A DNA stretch of 64,000 nucleotides from Bin87 sp965219925 (GTDB lineage: Bacteria > Chloroflexota > Dehalococcoidia > Lucifugimonadales > UBA3495): assembly GCA_965219925.1 (NCBI GenBank), contig OZ244795.1, positions 310,001 to 374,000 of the forward strand, written 5' to 3'. The first letter of the stretch is position 1, and the number at the start of each line of letters is the position of its first letter. The notes under the pieces are model-generated. The model did no database searches and was not told the origin of the DNA. It worked only from the letters and a program-made list of their open reading frames with translations. The position numbers and the translations under genes are program-made. Positions 39,054-47,393 of the stretch are shown here, piece by piece.

Positions 39054-39395
39054 TCATGCCGCCAGCCGGGAGAACACTTCGATCTCGGATGCGGTTAGTT
39101 CCCGGATGGCGTTGCGGCAGCGCTGCTGGACGCGAAAAACGGTGCGCTTGGTGACCGAGAACCGGGCGGCCGCATCCTCGATGGACAACTCTTCGCGTTC
39201 TATGATGGACATAATGTGCAGGTCGCGGGCCATGCGGCGGTATTTGGAGTACCAGACCATATCGTCAAACTTGCAGCGGGGAAGGGGACATTCCAGGCAA
39301 ACGGGGGCAACCTCGCACCCCGTATCCTCGTAGTGTTCGAGCCCTGGCTCGAGTAAATCGTCGCGGCGTGGAGCAACAGCATTACTTGCAAACAT
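39054..39395 (-). CDS. Cys-rich helix-turn-helix regulator
   Basis: 113 residues from the ATG at 39395, seven bases after GGAG. The N-terminal half has four Cys in C-x5-C-x2-C-x4-C (GCEVAPVCLECPLPRC followed by KFDD), a likely metal-binding knuckle. The C-terminal half, SIEDAAARFSVTKRTVFRVQQRCRNAI, is a helix-turn-helix of sigma-like type. It is convergent with the acyl-CoA dehydrogenase gene and has a strong, palindrome-covered promoter (39416-39461), which suggests autoregulation. The signal sensed is unknown. Confidence 0.72.
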   Translation of the reverse strand: MFASNAVAPRRDDLLEPGLEHYEDTGCEVAPVCLECPLPRCKFDDMVWYSKYRRMARDLHIMSIIEREELSIEDAAARFSVTKRTVFRVQQRCRNAIRELTASEIEVFSRLAA

Positions 39396-39415
39396 GTTAT
39401 TTCTCCGGAACGTGT

Positions 39416-39461
39416 GTTCTAATCTATGGAGATTATAGAACCGGCGTTCGGAGAACGTCAA
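39416..39461 (-). promoter_or_regulatory. Sigma-70-type promoter overlapped by two inverted repeats
   Basis: On the minus strand TTGACG (39456-39461), an 18-base spacer and TATAAT (39432-39437) precede the Cys-rich regulator. The perfect palindrome CGTTC-TCC-GAACG (39445-39457) lies in the spacer and touches the -35 box, and GTTCTATAATCT-CCAT-AGATTAGAAC (39416-39441) covers the -10 box. Confidence 0.72.
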
Positions 39462-39525
39462 CGCAACTCAGAACAAATTATCGCAATTTTTGACGATTTT
39501 AGCGGGTGTTGCTCAAAGTCAATTG

Positions 39526-39698
39526 CTCACGCGTACCCACCTTGTCATTACGAGGAGCATAGCCCGTAATCCGTCATTGCGAGGAGCATAGCGACGTGGC
39601 AATCTCGATGAGGTTGAACACACGTTGGCGAACCGCCGTTGCTACGGCGACGAGATTGCCACGCTACGCTCGCAATGACAGAGGTGGGTACGCGTGAG
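39526..39698. repeat. GTCATTGCGA mini-element at the end of ruvX
   Basis: CTCACGCGTACCCACC to GGTGGGTACGCGTGAG, with flanks AAGTCAATTG and AGGTCAATCG (8 of 10). The left arm contains a second partial TCATTACGAGGAGCATAGC. The ruvX stop codon lies inside the right flank. Confidence 0.83.
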
Positions 39699-39701
39699 AG
39701 G

Positions 39702-40148
39702 TCAATCGGGGTTGATGAAACGACGCAGGATGGCGGCGGCTGCGCCAGCGTCAACGGCTCCCGGCTCCCGGCTGGGTCTGCGCCCGGTGGCTCGGAGTTC
39801 GGCCTCGGCGGACGAAGACGTGAACGCTTCGTCCTGAACGAACACGGGGACGGGGGCGGAACGTTCCAGGGCGCGCACCACCGACTGAATCTTGCGGGCC
39901 TGCTGGCCGGGCCGGCCCTGAGCGTCGTAGGGTATGCCCACCACGATGGCCACCGCCTGACGCTGGGAGACCGCTTCAAGGATTCTGGCTGTGTCCGAGC
40001 GCAGGTTGCGGCGGTCAATGTGCCCGGCCGGGAGAACCAGGGAGCCGGGAGGGATGCTGACGGCCACCCCGATGCGGCGGTCGCCAACATCGAGGCCGAT
40101 CAGGCGACCGGATTCAGCCAGACTTGCTGCGTCGGCCGGGGTGGTCAG
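39702..40148 (-). CDS. ruvX: Holliday junction resolvase-like RuvX/YqgF, apparently with a non-canonical start
   Basis: Translation shows the expected N-terminus GRLIGLDVGDRRIGVAVSI with the catalytic Asp, then VVGIPYDAQGRPG, PVPVFVQDEAFTSSSAEAEL and VDAGAAAAILRRF with the last Asp. These residues require starting upstream of the first GTG (40067). In that frame, back to an in-frame stop, only CTG codons are available: 40148, forming a CTGA overlap with the alaS stop, or 40121, giving MAESGRLIGLD. The alaS-ruvX order is common in bacteria. Roles: pre-16S rRNA processing or recombination. Either a CTG start or a sequence error is implied. Confidence 0.8.
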   Translation of the reverse strand: MTTPADAASLAESGRLIGLDVGDRRIGVAVSIPPGSLVLPAGHIDRRNLRSDTARILEAVSQRQAVAIVVGIPYDAQGRPGQQARKIQSVVRALERSAPVPVFVQDEAFTSSSAEAELRATGRRPSREPGAVDAGAAAAILRRFINPD

Positions 40149-43138
40149 TGGGCCAACTCCGTGCGGATGAGGTTGGATACAGCATCAAGGGCAGCGCCGA
40201 GCCGTTCCGGCTGGCGACCTCCGGCCTGGGCTGCATCCGGGCGTCCACCACCACCGCCGCCCATGATCTTGGCGGCGTCGCGGGCGATGTTCCCGGCGTG
40301 GAGTCCTCGGTCGACCAGATCCGGGGTTATCATGGTGACGATAACCGGAGAGCCATTGATGACCGCACCCAGGGCGACGAACACGCTGTCCAGTTTTTGC
40401 TTGAGGTAGTCGCCCATTTCGCGCATGGCTTCGACGTTGTGGGCCGATGTGGCGCTGGCGACCAGATTGACGCCGTCCACATCGCGAACACGGCCCAGCA
40501 GTGTTTCAGCTTCGGAGCGCAGACCGGAGCGTTCCGCATCGGCCAGTCGGCGGCGCAAGGTGTCGGTGTCCGCCATGTAGGCGTCGAGGCGGGCTTCCAG
40601 CTCGTGGACGGGGGCCTGCAGCTTTTGTGAGATCGCCTGCAGGGTGGCGGCCTGCTGAACAAACAACTCCTCGGCGGCGCGGCCCGTCATGGCTTCGATG
40701 CGCCGCATACCGCCGCCGATGCTGGACTCGCCCAGGACCACAAGGGTGCCGACCTGTCCGGTGGCGTGGACGTGGGTGCCGCCGCAAACCTCGAAACTGA
40801 AGGGTTCCGGCTCCTCGTGGCCGGCCATGCGGACGACGCGGACGACATCGCCGTAGCGGTCGCCGAAGAAAGCGAGGGCGCCATCGCGGACGGCGTCGGA
40901 GTAGGTTGTTTCGTGGGAGGTTACGGCGAGATTGTCGCGAATCCTGCGGTTGGCCAGGTTCTGGACGGACAGCTGCTCATCAGGAGTGAGGGGGCCGACG
41001 TGGTTGAAGTCAAAGCGGAGGCGTCCGGGGGCGCACAGCGAGCCGGCCTGCCGGACGTGAGAACCCAGCGCCGACCGCAGGGATGCGTGGAGGAGGTGGG
41101 TGCCGCTGTGGTTGCGGGAGGAGTCGAGGCGGCGGTCGAGGTCCACGGCGGCGGTTACTGAATCGCCGAGGGTGATGTCGCCATCGGACACGACGCCGCG
41201 ATGGACGATGAGGCCGGCGACGGGGCTCTGGGTGTCCTCGACGCGCAGGCGGCCGTTGGGTCCGGCGATGACGCCGTGGTCGCCGACCTGTCCACCGCCC
41301 TCGGCGTAGAAGCAGGTTTCGGCAAGGACGATCTCGACCTGCTGGCCGCGGGAGGCGTGACCGACGGCTTCGCCATCGTGCAGGATGCCGACGATGCGGG
41401 ATTCGATGGAGGTGAGGTCGTAGCCGGTGAAGGGGGTGCTGCCGGCACCGAGGTTCTCGTAGGCGGTGACGATTTCCATGCTGCCGGTGACCTGATGGCC
41501 GGCGCGGTCACGGATGCGCTTGGCGTCCATCTCGGCATTGAAGCCGTCCATATCGACGGTGAGGCCGTATTCGCGTTGAGCGATTTCGGCGGTGAGTTCG
41601 GGGGGAAAGCCGAATGTATCGTAAAGGACGAACGCCTCGTTCCCAAATATGGTCGTTCCCCAATCCGACAGCAAATTAAAGGCAGCGTTGGAATGGGCGT
41701 ACTCTTGCCCTGAATCTTCGTCTTGTTCTAATGCCTCGAAAGCCTCGTGCGTCAATCCGGAAACGAGGTCGGTTGCCATGACTTGCCCAATGTTTTCCAA
41801 AGACAGGGAGCCCGGGTCATAGCCTACGAACCCGTGACTCTCTAGGAAGCCAGCCGCATTGTCACTCCCTGGATTAGTGAGTTTTGCAAATGTGATTAAC
41901 TCTGGGATGACATCTCGATGCACCAAACGGTAATTACTCATCCCTCGTAGAATACCCATTCCCCGCTCGAACGTTAGCGCAAAGCGTTCTTCTTCGATGG
42001 CGATTACACGCTGGATGAAGTCGCGGTTTTCGGCGAGGGCCGGGTAGGCGGCGGAGAAGCGGTCCATGACGGCGGCGGTTACGTCGGTCATGAATGCCTG
42101 TTCCAGCCCAAGCTGGCGGCCGTAGCGGATGGCGCGGCGGATGATGCGTCGAAGGACATAGCCACGCTCGCTGTTGGAGGGTACGACGCCGTCACTGATG
42201 AGGAAGGCGGCGGCGCGGGCGTGCTCGGCGACCACACGGATGGCGTAGTCGGATTCGGTGTTGACGCCGTACTGGACGCCGGCGAGGTTGCACACGGCAT
42301 CGACGATGGGGCGAAACAGGTCGGTTTCGTAAACGTTGGGTTTGTTTTGCAGGATGGCGGCGGCGCGTTCGAGGCCCATGCCGGTATCGACGCTGGGGGC
42401 CGGCAACGGCGTGCGGCCGCCCCGGGGGTCCTGGTAGAACTGCATGAACACGAGGTTCCAGAGCTCGACGAAACGCTCGCAATCGCAGTTGGGATGGCAA
42501 CCGCCGGGGTTGGCGTCGGGGCCGCCGCCGGCTTCGACACGCAGCAGGGCGGTAAGTTCGTCGGGCGGCATGAGGGAGTCGGTTTGGGGATGCTGGCCCA
42601 GACCCTTTTCGGCTCCGCCATCGTAGTGCAACTCGGAGCATGGGCCGGTGGGGCCCTCCAGACCGGCGGGTCCCCACCAGTTATCGCTGTTGCCGTAGCG
42701 GTAGATGCGCTCGGGCGGGACGCCGATGTCGTTGCGCCAGAGGTCATAGGCGTCATCGTCGTCGAGGTGGATGGTTACGTAGAGGCGTTCGGGACCCAGG
42801 CCAAACAGGCCGGTGCAGAGCTCCCAGGCGAAGGCGACGGCGTCCTTCTTGAAGTAGTCGCCGATGCTGAAATTCCCCAGCATCTCGAAGAAGGTGAGGT
42901 GCTTATGGTCGCCGACCTCGTCGATGTCGGTGGTGCGGAAGGATTTTTGGCAACTGGTAAGGCGAAGGCGTGGCGGCGTTTGCTCGCCCATGAAGAAGGG
43001 TTTGAAGGGAACCATGCCGGCAGAGGTGAAGAGCAGCGTAGGGTCGCCGGCGGGGATCAGAGATGCGGAGGGCATGGGCAGGTGGCCCCGTTCTTCGAAG
43101 AATTGCCGATAGGAGTTGCGGATACTATCGCCGTCCAT
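40145..43138 (-). CDS. alaS: Alanine--tRNA ligase with an extra central segment
   Basis: 997 residues compared with about 870-890 in most bacteria. The class II core (SAGMVPFKPFF, GPTGPCSELHYDGG, ERFVELWNLVFMQF), the editing domain (HSGTHLLHASLR and CGGTHVHATG zinc/editing residues) and the C-terminal C-Ala domain are all present. Extra length comes from about 40 residues before GCHPNCDC and from a segment of roughly 75-100 residues (about 397-497; DNA 41647-41947) between ERGMGIL and GNEAFVLYDTFG. That DNA is visibly more AT-rich, with codons such as TTA, AAT and AGT. The frame is open throughout. Confidence 0.95.
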   Translation of the reverse strand: MDGDSIRNSYRQFFEERGHLPMPSASLIPAGDPTLLFTSAGMVPFKPFFMGEQTPPRLRLTSCQKSFRTTDIDEVGDHKHLTFFEMLGNFSIGDYFKKDAVAFAWELCTGLFGLGPERLYVTIHLDDDDAYDLWRNDIGVPPERIYRYGNSDNWWGPAGLEGPTGPCSELHYDGGAEKGLGQHPQTDSLMPPDELTALLRVEAGGGPDANPGGCHPNCDCERFVELWNLVFMQFYQDPRGGRTPLPAPSVDTGMGLERAAAILQNKPNVYETDLFRPIVDAVCNLAGVQYGVNTESDYAIRVVAEHARAAAFLISDGVVPSNSERGYVLRRIIRRAIRYGRQLGLEQAFMTDVTAAVMDRFSAAYPALAENRDFIQRVIAIEEERFALTFERGMGILRGMSNYRLVHRDVIPELITFAKLTNPGSDNAAGFLESHGFVGYDPGSLSLENIGQVMATDLVSGLTHEAFEALEQDEDSGQEYAHSNAAFNLLSDWGTTIFGNEAFVLYDTFGFPPELTAEIAQREYGLTVDMDGFNAEMDAKRIRDRAGHQVTGSMEIVTAYENLGAGSTPFTGYDLTSIESRIVGILHDGEAVGHASRGQQVEIVLAETCFYAEGGGQVGDHGVIAGPNGRLRVEDTQSPVAGLIVHRGVVSDGDITLGDSVTAAVDLDRRLDSSRNHSGTHLLHASLRSALGSHVRQAGSLCAPGRLRFDFNHVGPLTPDEQLSVQNLANRRIRDNLAVTSHETTYSDAVRDGALAFFGDRYGDVVRVVRMAGHEEPEPFSFEVCGGTHVHATGQVGTLVVLGESSIGGGMRRIEAMTGRAAEELFVQQAATLQAISQKLQAPVHELEARLDAYMADTDTLRRRLADAERSGLRSEAETLLGRVRDVDGVNLVASATSAHNVEAMREMGDYLKQKLDSVFVALGAVINGSPVIVTMITPDLVDRGLHAGNIARDAAKIMGGGGGGRPDAAQAGGRQPERLGAALDAVSNLIRTELAH

Positions 43139-43236
43139 CGTGGCTTACGACTCCCGTAATTTGCGTTACGAATTAGGGTTATGAGGGTTATCCTGCCGAT
43201 TGTATGTTACGGCTTCCACAGCGTCAATAATGGATG

Positions 43237-43783
43237 TTACAAGGTGGCATTTTGATGCAGATAGTCAACGAGTTTGCGGAAATTCGGGCAAGCACCGTAC
43301 ACGGCAAAGTGGTCAACCAGGCCCAACAAGGGCGCATCATGAGTGCCCTTGCGGTACTTGCCTTTTCTGGACGGTCGCGTTGCATTTCCAAGGCCGTTTT
43401 TAACGTCCTGTTTTGGTATAGTTTCCAAGTCTGGGTTAGCGGGCAATGGATTTGGGTTGAACCCTTGCCCGAAGTAAGCAGCCAAGGAATTTTGGTCGGC
43501 GAGAAACCAGGATTCCATTAGCTGGACCATGAAAAATATCTGATCAGGGGCCTTTGTTGAGATTGTTCGACCAGCTACGTTTGACGACAATTCATTCAGG
43601 TCATCGCCTTCTGAATCAATTAGCAACAACGCTGCCGTAGAATCGTTTCTGAAACGGGCAATCGCTTTGTCACGCGGGCCACAGGCTACGACATCTAACT
43701 TCACGCGTGACCCAAACAGCACGGCGAATAAACTCCTTCATAGGATTACGCAAATGCTTGCCGCCTTCCAGATACAATTTCAT
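43237..43783 (-). pseudogene. DUF4276 family protein, frameshifted near the N-terminus
   Basis: The N-terminus MKLYLEGGKHLRNPMKEFIRR starts at 43783, 7 bases after the ATPase stop, but its frame closes soon after. The rest of the protein (LFGSRVKLDVVACGPRDKA, ALLLIDSEGDD, FFMVQLMESWFLADQ, YFGQGFNPNPLPANP, KGKYRKGTHDAPLL) is in another frame from about 43722. Joined, they give a normal DUF4276 protein. The family has a Toprim-like acidic pattern (EG, then D-x-E-x-D) and usually follows an AAA ATPase gene, as here. It may be a decaying gene, a recoding site or a sequencing error. Confidence 0.75.
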
Positions 43784-43790
43784 GACCTTG

Positions 43791-45032
43791 CTACCTGACT
43801 CCGCCGAGGGCACCAGCCATCCACACTTCGCCCAGCCGGTAGTCGTTCAACCAGTCATCCAGCTTTTCACCAGATAGCCGGCGGAATTGGGTGCCCTCGG
43901 TCGGGTCACGTTCGCACACTACCACTACGTCTGGTTCGTCAGAGAACTGGCTCACCAGCTCCGGCGAGTGAGTGGTTACGATGATTTGTGTGCGTTGGGA
44001 CGCTAACCGGAGCAAATCCGCTAACATCGACATGGCATCCGGGTGAAGGGCGATTTCTGGCTCCTCAATGCAGATTAATTCTGGCGGTTTTGGGTGGCAC
44101 AAAACTGCCAACAGCGCAATAAACCTAATAGTGCCATCGGACAGCCGGGTTGCAGGCACCGCGCTCGACATTCCTATCTCGTTAACCGCCAACTGGATAG
44201 TCCCACCATAAACGCGTGGGTGCAGGCGATCATAGGACTCGTAGAAGCGATTAAGGTACGTGTCGATGGATGGTTCGAGCCGGTGTCCCTGAAGATCATT
44301 GACCACCAAGGCAATGTTCTTGAAGTCCTCTTCCAGAAAGTCGATGGCACCATCAGTCGCCTGGGGCCGTCGTGCCGGGCTGTCGCGACCAACGTTCCAA
44401 CTCCGATACAGTTTCATGGAGGAGAACCTGCGAGCAGTTTGAGTGAGAGATGGGAAGTTAACCGGGTCACGTATTTCGCTCAACACTGACTTCCCCGGAT
44501 CAATATCGCCGGGAGTAAGCCTAGTACGAACAGAATCGCCGGTATCATCATGCTCGTTCTGCTCGTTGTCTCGCGTGTTGCCATCGTGGGCTCTGGAGGG
44601 AGAAATCCGTCCGGACCCGTTCTCCACGTCAAAGAAGAAATATGGACGCATTTGCCAGTCTCGATACGGGCGAAGATTTTCCAGCCTTTCCGAAACCACT
44701 TCCAGACGCTCATTGCTCTCAGCAAACCGCAGCTCGTACTTGAGTGGCATGTTAGACGGAGAGTCCGGATTCCGGAGCACCACTGATACTTCAGCGATGC
44801 GGGAATGTAGTCCTGGTGTATAGTCGCCTTTCCATATCCAGTCACCGGCTGGCCCGTTGCGGCGGAAAAAAGTCGTCAGGTCGTCCGGTACAGCCTGCAA
44901 TAGTGCTATCGTCTCGATCAAGTTGGATTTACCTGACGCGTTGGCGCCAATCAGAACGTTCAATGGTTGGAGGTCTAGATCGGTGTCTTTGAACGAGAGG
45001 ATGTTCTTGAGATGTAGCGAGTTGAGCAGCAT
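43791..45032 (-). CDS. AAA family ATPase (AAA_21/AAA_15 type), partner of DUF4276
   Basis: 413 residues. The N-terminal LNVLIGANASGKSNLIETI is the Walker A of SMC/RecF-like ATPases. The signature is RLSDGTIRF, Walker B is ELICIEEPEIALHP and the H-loop is IIVTTHSPELV. The middle is helical with an acidic linker. GAGG lies five bases before the ATG. Such ATPases pair with Toprim-like or nuclease partners in overcoming-lysogenisation-defect-like and PARIS-like antiphage modules; the pairing with DUF4276 is known, but its function here is inferred. Base composition is less GC-rich than the neighbours. Confidence 0.87.
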   Translation of the reverse strand: MLLNSLHLKNILSFKDTDLDLQPLNVLIGANASGKSNLIETIALLQAVPDDLTTFFRRNGPAGDWIWKGDYTPGLHSRIAEVSVVLRNPDSPSNMPLKYELRFAESNERLEVVSERLENLRPYRDWQMRPYFFFDVENGSGRISPSRAHDGNTRDNEQNEHDDTGDSVRTRLTPGDIDPGKSVLSEIRDPVNFPSLTQTARRFSSMKLYRSWNVGRDSPARRPQATDGAIDFLEEDFKNIALVVNDLQGHRLEPSIDTYLNRFYESYDRLHPRVYGGTIQLAVNEIGMSSAVPATRLSDGTIRFIALLAVLCHPKPPELICIEEPEIALHPDAMSMLADLLRLASQRTQIIVTTHSPELVSQFSDEPDVVVVCERDPTEGTQFRRLSGEKLDDWLNDYRLGEVWMAGALGGVR

Positions 45033-45106
45033 GGCAACCTCATTGCATTCCGGCCGGTTGGGTGGTTAGTGCACATGTACGCACCTTATATTATAGGCCA
45101 GTACAA

Positions 45107-45487
45107 TTAGCCCGTTTGTCCCGGGACTATTTCGTCGTATAGGCTGGCCAGCGCGGTGGCCAATGCGTGGGGACGTTCGGCGAACTCGGGCGTCGGGTAC
45201 CATTCGTAGTCAAAGCTACGCACGACCACGCCGTCAATGCTGGTTCTGAGGTTGGAGACGATGACGTGAAAACCCACCGCGTTGGACGCTTGCTCGGCGA
45301 GCTGCTCCAGAATTATATCGGGGCAGTCGATTATCACCATGAAACCGCCCTGACGCCGGCCATCGGTGACGCGCGCACGAAAGACCTTGCCGAAAAGATC
45401 CATCTCGACAATGGTGTACTTGCGCTCGGCGGCTCCGTGATCGGGCCAGCCGATGTGTATGTCTCCGCCCACGGTCCAATGGTGCAT
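45107..45487 (-). CDS. Hypothetical protein
   Basis: 126 residues, not recognised. A beta-rich N-terminal half (TIVEMDLFGKVFRARVTDG, GGFMVIIDCPD) and a C-terminal part with SFDYEWYPTPEF suggest a small globular cytoplasmic protein. No motif, signal peptide or membrane helix is seen. It lies upstream of the AAA ATPase on the same strand with a 74-base gap, and downstream of a mini-element. Confidence 0.5.
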   Translation of the reverse strand: MHHWTVGGDIHIGWPDHGAAERKYTIVEMDLFGKVFRARVTDGRRQGGFMVIIDCPDIILEQLAEQASNAVGFHVIVSNLRTSIDGVVVRSFDYEWYPTPEFAERPHALATALASLYDEIVPGQTG

Positions 45488-45563
45488 GAGCAGGGCTCTC
45501 CAGACGGGGTTGGGTTCATCCTAGCGGGGCAGGAGCGGACGCGCAAGGACGGCGCCCGAGGAG

Positions 45564-45711
45564 ACTAGGTTGTGTTGACATTTCTCGTCATTCCCGCTTT
45601 CGCGGGAATCCAATGACCGAATTCGTTAATAACGTTTTCGATTTGTTCACCTCACGACCTATGGATTCCGGCTTTCGCCGGAATGAGTTTCAAAATGTCA
45701 ACACTGCCTAG
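45564..45711. repeat. CTAG-bounded mini-element B, copy left of IS630
   Basis: CTAGGTTGTGTTGACATTTC to AAATGTCAACACTGCCTAG with inverted ends around GTGTTGACATTT. The interior matches the copy at 46932-47086 almost base for base except for a missing GACGGAAT. Confidence 0.87.
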
Positions 45712-46931
45712 TAGTCAGTCATGTTTGGAATCGAAAGGGTAAAGGCGGTGCAGCTTGGCCCTGGCATCCCGGGTGTTGAACTGCCAGTTGATGGTAGCTC
45801 TGTCGGCGTTGCGCTCCTTGACCAGGGCCTGGACTTCCCGCCGCAGTGCATCCTCGTCGGGGAGCCGCTGCCTGAGGCAGCAGCGGGAGAGGACGCTGAA
45901 CTCGATTTCCGCCATGTTCAGCCAACTGCCGTGCTTCGGCGTGTAGTGGAACTCCAGCCGCCGGGCAATCCGCCGAGCCTTGGCCGCCGGGAAAGCCTCG
46001 TACAGGGACGCCATCCGGTGGGTGTTCAGATTGTCCAGGACCACCCGCACCACCGGGATCTCCGGATAGGCTTCGTCCACCAGCCAGCGCATCTGATGGG
46101 CGAAGTCCTGCATCGTGCGCCGCTGGGTCACCGCCACATGGCGCCAGCCCGCCTTGGGTTCGCAGGCCAGGAACAGATTGCGGGTCCCCTCCCGCCGGTA
46201 CTCGTAGTCCTGCCGCATCGGGCGTCCCGGCTGGGCCGGCATCGGCGGCCGCGTATCGCTCAGCATCTGGGTGGAGGTTTCGTCAAAGCAGACCACCGGC
46301 CTCTGGGGGTCATAGGGTTCGGCATACAGGTCCAGCACCTCCTCCATGTTGGCCACAAATTCCGCGCTCACCTTGGGAATGCACCACTCCTTTTTCTGCC
46401 GCGGCTTGAGGAGGTTTTTTTGAGCCGCAGGCGCACCGTCTCGTGGGGACATGGAGGCGGCCAGCCCCAACTCCACCACCTTGCCCGCCAACAGCCGCAG
46501 GGTCCAGTGGTCGTGCCCTTCCGGCGCTGGGCTGCAGCCCAGCGCCACCAGGTGGGCCTCGCCCCGGTCGTCCAGCTTCCGGTACCTATGGGCCTGCACC
46601 CGGTCCCACAGGGCCCCAGCCAACCCCTCCTCGGCAAAACGCTGCTTGATCCGGTACACCGTGCCCAGGGCCACGTCCAGGGCTTCCGCCACTTGGGGGC
46701 CGGCCATCCATCGTCACTCTTGAGCAGAATCCGCGCCCGGGCACTCACTCGGGCCGAGCTTTTTCCAGCCCGTATCAGATGCTGGACTTCTTCCCCCTGT
46801 TCCGGAGCCAACCGCACCGCCCACTTGTCCCTGACCATGACTGCCACCTCCGCCATTCACACTTCACCATGCCATGGTGCCACTATCGGCGGGATTCTTC
46901 CACAACTTCCTGCATCAAGTTTGACTGACTA
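45712..46931. mobile_element. IS630-family insertion sequence
   Basis: About 1,220 bp between CTAG at 45708-45711 and CTAG at 46932-46935. The termini TAGTCAGTCATGTTTGG and TAGTCAGTCAAACTTG (as inverted ends) match. IS630 elements duplicate TA, preferring CTAG, which fits both borders. It carries one transposase gene on the minus strand. Confidence 0.87.
45715..46856 (-). pseudogene. IS630 transposase in two frames
   Basis: The first frame (46856 to about 46700) encodes VRLAPEQGEEVQHLIRAG and ARARILLKSDDGW; the second (from about 46707) continues MAGPQVAEALDVALGTVYRIKQRF. The catalytic DDE is complete in the second frame: CFDETSTQ, VLDNLNTH and HGSWLNMAEIEFS. The N-terminal helix-turn-helix spans the break at GATGGATGGCCGG. 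IS630 members can use programmed frameshifting, but the site lacks an obvious slippery run, so an inactivating indel is equally possible. Confidence 0.85.
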
Positions 46932-47086
46932 CTAGGTTGTGTTGACATTTCTCGTCATTCCCGCTTTCGCGGGAATCCAATGACCGAATTCGTTAATAAC
47001 GTTTTCGATTTGTTCACCTTACGACCTATGGATTCCGGCTTTCGCTGGAATGACGGAATGAGTTTCAAAATGTCAACACTGCCTAG
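46932..47086. repeat. CTAG-bounded mini-element B, copy right of IS630
   Basis: CTAGGTTGTGTTGACATTTC to AAATGTCAACACTGCCTAG, in the same orientation as the left copy, sharing CTAG with the IS end. Confidence 0.87.
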
Positions 47087-47094
47087 GGCCTTTC

Positions 47095-47393
47095 GGTATT
47101 ACAAGAAATCCCCTCTCCCTTGATGGGAGAGGGTTAGGGTGAGGGTGAAGGTGTGAGATAGGGAACTATCCTGCGGCAGGCTATACCCCTCACCCCAGCC
47201 CTCTCCCACAAGGGGAGAGGGAGAATCGAAAGGCCCTGTCTCCTCTGGCAGGGCCTTTTCAAAGTCTCCCAACCTTCGCTCAAAGTCCCCCAACCTCCGC
47301 TCATGGTGAGCTTGTCGAACCATCGGCAACCGTCCTTCGACAGGCTCAGGACGAGCGGGTAGGGTGAACTCCCACGACCTTGAAAAGGCCCTG
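47095..47393. repeat. CCCTCTCCC / TTCGACAGGCTCA repeat cluster
   Basis: No gene. It contains CCCCTCTCCCTTGATGGGAGAGGG, CTCACCCCAGCCCTCTCCC, a possible hairpin AAAGGCCCTG / CAGGGCCTTT at 47229-47258 and a CCTTCGACAGGCTCAGGACGAGCGGG copy. The hairpin with a short T-run could act as a terminator, with low confidence. Confidence 0.6.

Noticed and set aside
41647..41947. Intein in alaS
   Set aside because: The segment is only about 100 residues, and no Cys/Ser at the start nor His-Asn at the end of an intein is seen.
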